Source: an uncultured Bacilli bacterium (GTDB lineage Bacteria > Bacillota_I > Bacilli_A > RF39 > UBA660). Taken from it: DNA of 10,770 nucleotides. The first letter of the stretch is position 1, and every line of letters starts with the position of its first letter. Under the pieces are notes generated by a model. That model was not told where the DNA came from and searched no databases. It saw only the letters and a list, made by a program, of their open reading frames with translations. The DNA lies in NCBI GenBank assembly GCA_944332505.1, contig CALVKC010000033.1, positions 1 to 10,770 of the forward strand. The letters are read 5' to 3'. The position numbers and the translations under genes were made by a program. Positions 7,535-10,770 of this stretch are shown here, piece after piece.

Positions 7535-8149
7535 CTATTTTGTTTTTTCAGTTGGATGACTTTCTAAATCTTTTTTCCAAGTAGGATTAATACAATCTTT
7601 TTCAAGAAATAACTCACTAGCTAAAGATGCTGCTTTAAACATATTAGATACACCTTTTTTATCTTTTTGATAATTAGCAATATTTGATGCTTTTATACCA
7701 ATACTTTCTCCTTCACTATATGAATCAATATCTGCACCTATATAAATAAATTCCCATTCTTTATGAGCACTTATCATTTCTTTTATTTGTTCTTTATTAT
7801 ATTTACGTGAAGCATTTTCATAGCCATCTGTTGTAATAATAAAAATTACTTTTTCAGCCTTTTCATCTTCCATAAATTTAATTGAAGAACCTATAGTATC
7901 TAATAATGCAGTACAACCATTTACAAAATATTCCTTTTTAGTTAATTCCTTAACTTCACTAACCTTTTGTCTTTTACAAATCATTTCATATTCATTATTA
8001 AATAATACAGTTGTAATATTAGCATCCTTATTTTTAAAATCTTCAATATAATGATTGTAACCACCAATAGTATCATTTTCCATACCATACATTGATCCAC
8101 TCTTATCAAGAATAAAAACTACATCCAATTTTTCTTTCTTTTTCGTCAT
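7535..8149 (-). CDS. von Willebrand factor A (vWA) domain protein with intact MIDAS
   Basis: This 204-residue cytosolic protein is a single vWA domain. The metal-ion-dependent adhesion site is complete: DKSGS (Asp15, Ser17, Ser19), the Thr in GCTALLD (Thr80) and the Asp in TTDGYEN (Asp108). The segments DTIGGYNHYI, TTVLFNNEYE and EYFVNGCTALLD are typical of a widespread uncharacterised Firmicutes vWA family. No signal peptide or TM helix is seen, so it probably binds a protein partner in the cytosol. Start: ATG at 8149, which has AAGGAG 9 bases upstream. In-frame ATGs at 8158 and 8176 are rejected, because the first touches the ribosome binding site and the second lies in the core promoter. 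It is divergent from the HTH gene and shares a mirrored leader with it. The function is unknown; a joint regulatory or stress role with the HTH protein is inferred. Confidence 0.82.
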   Translation of the reverse strand: MTKKKEKLDVVFILDKSGSMYGMENDTIGGYNHYIEDFKNKDANITTVLFNNEYEMICKRQKVSEVKELTKKEYFVNGCTALLDTIGSSIKFMEDEKAEKVIFIITTDGYENASRKYNKEQIKEMISAHKEWEFIYIGADIDSYSEGESIGIKASNIANYQKDKKGVSNMFKAASLASELFLEKDCINPTWKKDLESHPTEKTK

Positions 8150-8153
8150 TTCT

Positions 8154-8183
8154 AACATCTCCTTTTCTGTAAACATTTTATAA
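8154..8183 (-). repeat. Left arm of a mirrored leader repeat (vWA promoter/leader)
   Basis: Read on the minus strand this 30-base arm contains TTATAAAATGTTTACAG followed by AAAAGGAGATGTT. It matches the right arm (8247-8274, plus strand) over its whole length, with two single-base indels and one substitution. It spans the vWA gene's likely -10, transcription start and ribosome binding site. Confidence 0.8.
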
Positions 8184-8206
8184 TAAAGATTTATTTAATT
8201 GGTCAC
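8177..8206 (-). promoter_or_regulatory. Candidate promoter of the vWA gene
   Basis: On the minus strand, GTGACC (8206-8201, four of six consensus bases), an 18-base spacer and TATAAA (8182-8177) place transcription start near 8170. That start excludes the ATG at 8176 and leaves a leader of about 20 bases before the ATG at 8149. The -35 overlaps the central palindrome. Confidence 0.5.
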
Positions 8207-8218
8207 TTAAAAAGCGAC
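8202..8218. promoter_or_regulatory. Operator-like palindrome between divergent vWA and HTH genes
   Basis: GTCACTT-aaa-AAGCGAC is an inverted repeat with 7-base arms, a 3-base centre and one mismatch. It has the highest GC in the intergenic region. The -35 candidates of both divergent promoters overlap it, which fits a dimeric regulator controlling both genes, possibly the HTH protein itself. Binding is inferred. Confidence 0.5.
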
Positions 8219-8242
8219 ATTTAAATAATATTGTGTTAAAAT
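8214..8242 (+). promoter_or_regulatory. Candidate promoter of the HTH gene
   Basis: GCGACA (8214-8219), a 17-base spacer and TAAAAT (8237-8242) with an extended TG two bases before it form a plausible promoter with a leader of about 26 bases. A second -10 candidate, TATAAA at 8248-8253, occupies the same place in the right repeat arm as the vWA -10 does in the left arm, but lacks a good -35. Confidence 0.5.
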
Positions 8243-8246
8243 AATG

Positions 8247-8274
8247 TTATAAATGTTTACAAAAAGGAGATATT
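8247..8274 (+). repeat. Right arm of the mirrored leader repeat (HTH gene leader)
   Basis: TTATAAATGTTTACA followed by AAAAAGGAGATATT ends exactly before the ATG at 8275. It matches the left arm on the opposite strand and includes the ribosome binding site AAAAGGAG. The ATG inside it (8253) is out of frame with the gene, as the equivalent ATG in the left arm is probably also unused. Confidence 0.8.
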
Positions 8275-8784
8275 ATGGAATATTTAAAACAAATGTTAAA
8301 AATTTACATAAATAACAATTTATCCAAAGAAGATTCATTTAATCAAATAATATTTGAAAAAAGTTATTTTGATTCAAGTATTGAAAACAATAGTTTTATT
8401 AAAAAAACAAACAACATAAAAGATTTTATAAATAATCATAACCAATATAATGACTTCCAAACCTTACTATTTAAATTAATTGATGATAGAAATTTAAAAG
8501 ATTCTGATGTTTATAACAAAGTACATATTGACAGAAGATTATTTTCTAAAATCAGAAGTGATAAAAATTATCATCCAAGTAAAGAAACTATAATTCTTTT
8601 AGCAATAGCATTAGAACTAAGTGAAGATGAATTAATTGAATTATTAGATAGTGCCTCATATTCATTACCTAAAAATAACAATTATGATTTAATAATAAGA
8701 TTTTGCTTTATTAACAAAATTTTTAAATTATCTGAAATAAATGAATTATTAAACGAATATAAATGCAAATTATTTAGTTATTAA
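8275..8784 (+). CDS. Small XRE-like helix-turn-helix protein (IDRRLFSKIRS family)
   Basis: This 169-residue protein has a C-terminal two thirds matching a helix-turn-helix module widespread in Firmicutes. Helices span about 61-131, with the signature IDRRLFSKIRSDKNYHPSK (85-103) followed by LAIALELSEDELIELLDSASYSL, a typical XRE-like five-helix pattern. The segment NYDLIIRFCFINKIFKLSEINELLNE (136-161, split here by position only) is the usual tail. From memory the same module occurs at the C-terminus of larger signalling proteins such as macro-domain proteins; here it has only a poorly conserved, Asn-rich 60-residue N-terminal stretch. The start ATG follows AAAAGGAGAT by 4 bases. The gene is divergent from the vWA gene with matching leaders, which suggests joint control and perhaps direct interaction. 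DNA binding is plausible, not shown. Confidence 0.78.
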   Translation: MEYLKQMLKIYINNNLSKEDSFNQIIFEKSYFDSSIENNSFIKKTNNIKDFINNHNQYNDFQTLLFKLIDDRNLKDSDVYNKVHIDRRLFSKIRSDKNYHPSKETIILLAIALELSEDELIELLDSASYSLPKNNNYDLIIRFCFINKIFKLSEINELLNEYKCKLFSY

Positions 8785-8857
8785 TAATTTATATTAAATA
8801 TTTTTTTATTAAAACAAAAATCGCCATATAATTCCTACTATTAAGCACTGACAATAA
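8785..8857. other. Convergent intergenic spacer without a clear terminator
   Basis: These 73 bases between the ends of the HTH gene and the 182-residue gene are AT-rich with A- and T-runs. Neither strand shows a hairpin with G-C pairs followed by a T-tract, so termination here is unexplained. Confidence 0.5.
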
Positions 8858-9406
8858 TTATATTTTTGGATATTTTGATAAAACTAATTTCCTAGCCTTT
8901 GCTTGACTATCTTTTATTGCAGTTTCAAAAAAATCTAATCTAACTTCATCATATCCATTACTATTTTTACTGGTATTATATGGATTTAATACCAATCTTT
9001 CACTTTCAAAAGTTGAAATTAAATCTTCTTCAACATTATTTCTCATTTTACTTGCTCTAATACATTCTCCAGATTCTATATCAATATAAGTTTTATATTC
9101 TGCTTCTTTTGAATTAATATCCACTTTTTGATTATAAAAAGTTATTTCTTCATAACATACTGTACACTCTGCACGCCAAGCATTTGTACAAACGTAAATA
9201 CCATTTGTTTCTGTAATAGAAAAAGAAGATAAAACTTCACTAATAATTGCCAAAAAATCATTAGCATCCAAATCTTCTATATTTATATTTGCTATTTTTA
9301 AGTATTCTTTAACAGACTCATTTTCTAATAATTCCCTTATTTTTTCCCTTCTATAGACTTCAGCATTGACTAGCCTTCTTAGGTTATTCAGTTCACTTGT
9401 TTTCAT
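8858..9406 (-). CDS. Uncharacterised 182-residue protein, coupled to the HTH-NTPase-CYTH gene
   Basis: I do not recognise this protein with confidence. The N-terminal 60 residues are charged and predicted helical (SELNNLRRLVNAEVYRREKI). The middle has CTNAWRAECTVCYEEITF with Cys73, Cys81 and Cys84, plus Cys115 later. A run of probable beta strands follows (EYKTYIDIESGECIRASK), and the C-terminus is helical and basic. Four Cys in C-x7-C-x2-C...C spacing could bind metal, but there is no His partner and the spacing is not a known zinc finger. There is no signal peptide or TM helix. It begins 4 bases after the stop of the upstream triple-fusion gene and has only a weak ribosome binding site (AAAGAGAG, over 12 bases away). 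Translation therefore probably depends on the upstream gene, and the two proteins likely act together. Confidence 0.75.
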   Translation of the reverse strand: MKTSELNNLRRLVNAEVYRREKIRELLENESVKEYLKIANINIEDLDANDFLAIISEVLSSFSITETNGIYVCTNAWRAECTVCYEEITFYNQKVDINSKEAEYKTYIDIESGECIRASKMRNNVEEDLISTFESERLVLNPYNTSKNSNGYDEVRLDFFETAIKDSQAKARKLVLSKYPKI

Positions 9407-9410
9407 AATA

Positions 9411-10748
9411 TTATCTTACTCTCTTTCTAATTAATTCTTTAGGCATTTCTCTTGACATTTGATAATTTTTGTAACTTTCATCATCGGTAACTTCTTTATA
9501 TATTTTTATAAATTCCGGAATTTTTATAATTTCATCTTCACTACAAAGCTCAATTTCCATTATTGCCTGATTATTCCATTCCTCAAATACATCTATTTCA
9601 AAATATTGGTTATTATCTGATAAACAATATCTAGTTTTATGAATAGGATGTAATTTATTATCAGCTTCCACTAATAATTTTAAATATTCATCTTTTGTAA
9701 GTTTTCTTTCTATTTCAATTCTTTTCATACTTGAAATTTTTCTTTTTTCTGTTAAATAATATAAATAATCACCATCTATACCTCTAGCTCTAATTCTTTT
9801 TTCAACATCATCTGTACTTTTTAAATAAGTTTGAATAATATCAACTTTAGTACAATTTGGCATACTTTCTAATTCTTTAATATTTGGATAATATATTAAA
9901 AACTTTCTTTCAATTTCAAAAGGCTCTGGCTCACCTAAAAACAATGCTATTTCTTTAAGTAATCTTTCTAGTTTTTCTTCAAACTCTGTACTATTATCTA
10001 TTATTCTAAAATGTGGATGTCCTGTCCAAGCTGATATAATTCTATCATCTAAATTTCTTGCTTCTTCTAAATTTTCAGTTCTTGCAACATTATTAGATAA
10101 AGTATAAACATCTTCTTTCCCCTTAGCAGCACTAACAAGGTGAAACACTGCATCATAAGAATCTCTTTCTTGTATTTCGTTTGTTCCAAATTCCTTTAAA
10201 ATTCTTTTAAATTCAACATCTTTCATATATGCTTTATTATCTAAAACTCCGCGATCACAAACGATAAGTATTTTATTATTTTTCATTGTTTTAGCAGCAT
10301 CATCAAATATTTGCTCTTTAATTTTTTGTAATCTAATTTGAAAAGTTTGATATTCATAATTTGTTTTGCAAGTCCAAGGAGCTACCCCATTTGTAATTAA
10401 TTCCGTAGCAGTTTCAGGGACAAACAATACAGTATATCCTCTTTTAGAAAAATAATTACTAATCCAAGTTAATGCGGTAGTCTTACCAGCACAAGGTCCA
10501 CCTGTTAAAACAATTTTGCTAATTTTAAGATCTCTCTTTTTTTCTTGAATATCTAACAATTCATCTAAAGAAACACCATATAATACTGATAACTTTTTTA
10601 ACTTTTCCAAATCTGGTTTCGATTTTCCCATCTCCCATTTACTAACGGCTTTATCACTAACATCAAGCTGATAAGCAACATATCTTTGCGTTAAATTACT
10701 ATCTTTTCTAAGCCGATATAAGTAATTTCCAAAATCAATATTTTCCAT
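9411..10748 (-). CDS. Triple fusion: XRE helix-turn-helix, P-loop NTPase (AAA_28-like), CYTH triphosphatase domain
   Basis: This protein has 445 residues from the ATG at 10748. Residues 6-62 are an XRE helix-turn-helix (LTQRYVAYQLDVSDKAVSKWEMGKSKP region). Residues 75-270 are a P-loop domain with Walker A GGPCAGKT (83-90), a VPETATELI segment and Walker B-like ILIVCDRG (160-167), as in NadR/AAA_28-type kinases. Residues 275-445 are a CYTH domain: ExExK (E278, E280, K282), KRIRARG, LTEKRK, EIERKLT, KTRY, FEIDVFEEW and MEIEL supply the Arg/Lys/Glu lining of a triphosphate tunnel. CYTH enzymes hydrolyse inorganic triphosphate or thiamine triphosphate, or make cAMP; kinase-CYTH fusions are known (plant TTM proteins). 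Adding an XRE domain suggests nucleotide- or triphosphate-responsive regulation, which is inference. Start: AAGGAG lies 7 bases before this ATG; an in-frame GTG at 10754 is too close to it. The promoter is outside the window. Confidence 0.85.
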   Translation of the reverse strand: MENIDFGNYLYRLRKDSNLTQRYVAYQLDVSDKAVSKWEMGKSKPDLEKLKKLSVLYGVSLDELLDIQEKKRDLKISKIVLTGGPCAGKTTALTWISNYFSKRGYTVLFVPETATELITNGVAPWTCKTNYEYQTFQIRLQKIKEQIFDDAAKTMKNNKILIVCDRGVLDNKAYMKDVEFKRILKEFGTNEIQERDSYDAVFHLVSAAKGKEDVYTLSNNVARTENLEEARNLDDRIISAWTGHPHFRIIDNSTEFEEKLERLLKEIALFLGEPEPFEIERKFLIYYPNIKELESMPNCTKVDIIQTYLKSTDDVEKRIRARGIDGDYLYYLTEKRKISSMKRIEIERKLTKDEYLKLLVEADNKLHPIHKTRYCLSDNNQYFEIDVFEEWNNQAIMEIELCSEDEIIKIPEFIKIYKEVTDDESYKNYQMSREMPKELIRKRVR

Positions 10749-10770
10749 ATACACACTCCTTACATTTACA

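Noticed and set aside
7535..8149. Assignment of the vWA gene as TerY of a tellurium-resistance system
   Set aside because: No TerD, TerC, PP2C phosphatase or kinase gene lies nearby, and the vWA sequence resembles a different Firmicutes family.
8150..8176. Nine extra N-terminal codons of the vWA protein from the ATG at 8176
   Set aside because: That ATG overlaps or abuts the likely -10, has no ribosome binding site, and the extension would encode the repeat element including AAGGAG.
8785..8857. A/T stem near the HTH gene end considered as a terminator
   Set aside because: Possible pairs are A-T only and no defined loop followed by a T-run could be drawn.
1..10770. Use of TGA as tryptophan (Mycoplasma-type code)
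   Set aside because: Tryptophan positions in conserved motifs are TGG, reading frames carry no internal TGA, and TGA ends the symporter gene.

Overview
The window looks like chromosome from a very AT-rich, Gram-positive-type anaerobe of the Bacilli/Erysipelotrichia/'RF39' (Tenericutes-like gut) kind. The grounds are the low GC, strong AAGGAG-type ribosome binding sites, short U-tracted terminators, a YfhO-type membrane glycosyltransferase, rubredoxin and ferredoxin genes, and an LL-diaminopimelate aminotransferase. All tryptophans are TGG, no frame is broken by TGA, and TGA ends the symporter gene, so the standard bacterial code is used rather than the Mycoplasma code. The taxonomic placement is inference.

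Layout. (1) 1-855 (+): the 3' part of an FkbM-type methyltransferase, cut by the window edge, whose tail overlaps the convergent pncC-like gene. (2) 3629-832 (-): a tightly overlapping operon of dapL, a DAACS-family symporter with altered substrate residues, and a CinA-C/PncC-like amidase. (3) 6249-3709 (-): a single large yfhO gene with its own promoter and terminator. (4) 7427-6310 (-): a two-gene redox operon, consisting of a rubredoxin-helical-rubredoxin protein and a two-cluster ferredoxin with a variant first cluster, joined by a TAATG stop/start overlap. (5) 8149-7535 (-) and 8275-8784 (+): a divergent pair, a von Willebrand A protein and a small XRE-like helix-turn-helix protein, separated by a highly structured intergenic region. 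(6) 10748-8858 (-): a triple fusion of XRE helix-turn-helix, P-loop NTPase and CYTH triphosphatase, followed 4 bases later by an unrecognised 182-residue protein.

How the parts relate. FkbM methyltransferase, YfhO and DapL all concern the cell envelope (glycan modification, wall or teichoic acid glycosylation, diaminopimelate supply). The rubredoxin/ferredoxin pair suggests electron transfer for oxygen or peroxide defence in an anaerobe. The most unusual part is 8149-8284. The two divergent leaders are near-identical mirror copies of a 28-30 bp element that runs from a TATAAA box through the ribosome binding site, and a 7-3-7 palindrome lies between them. This suggests the vWA and HTH genes are regulated together as one two-gene module. 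No RNA genes, CRISPR arrays, insertion sequences or attachment sites were seen, and no intergenic stretch reaches 300 bases.
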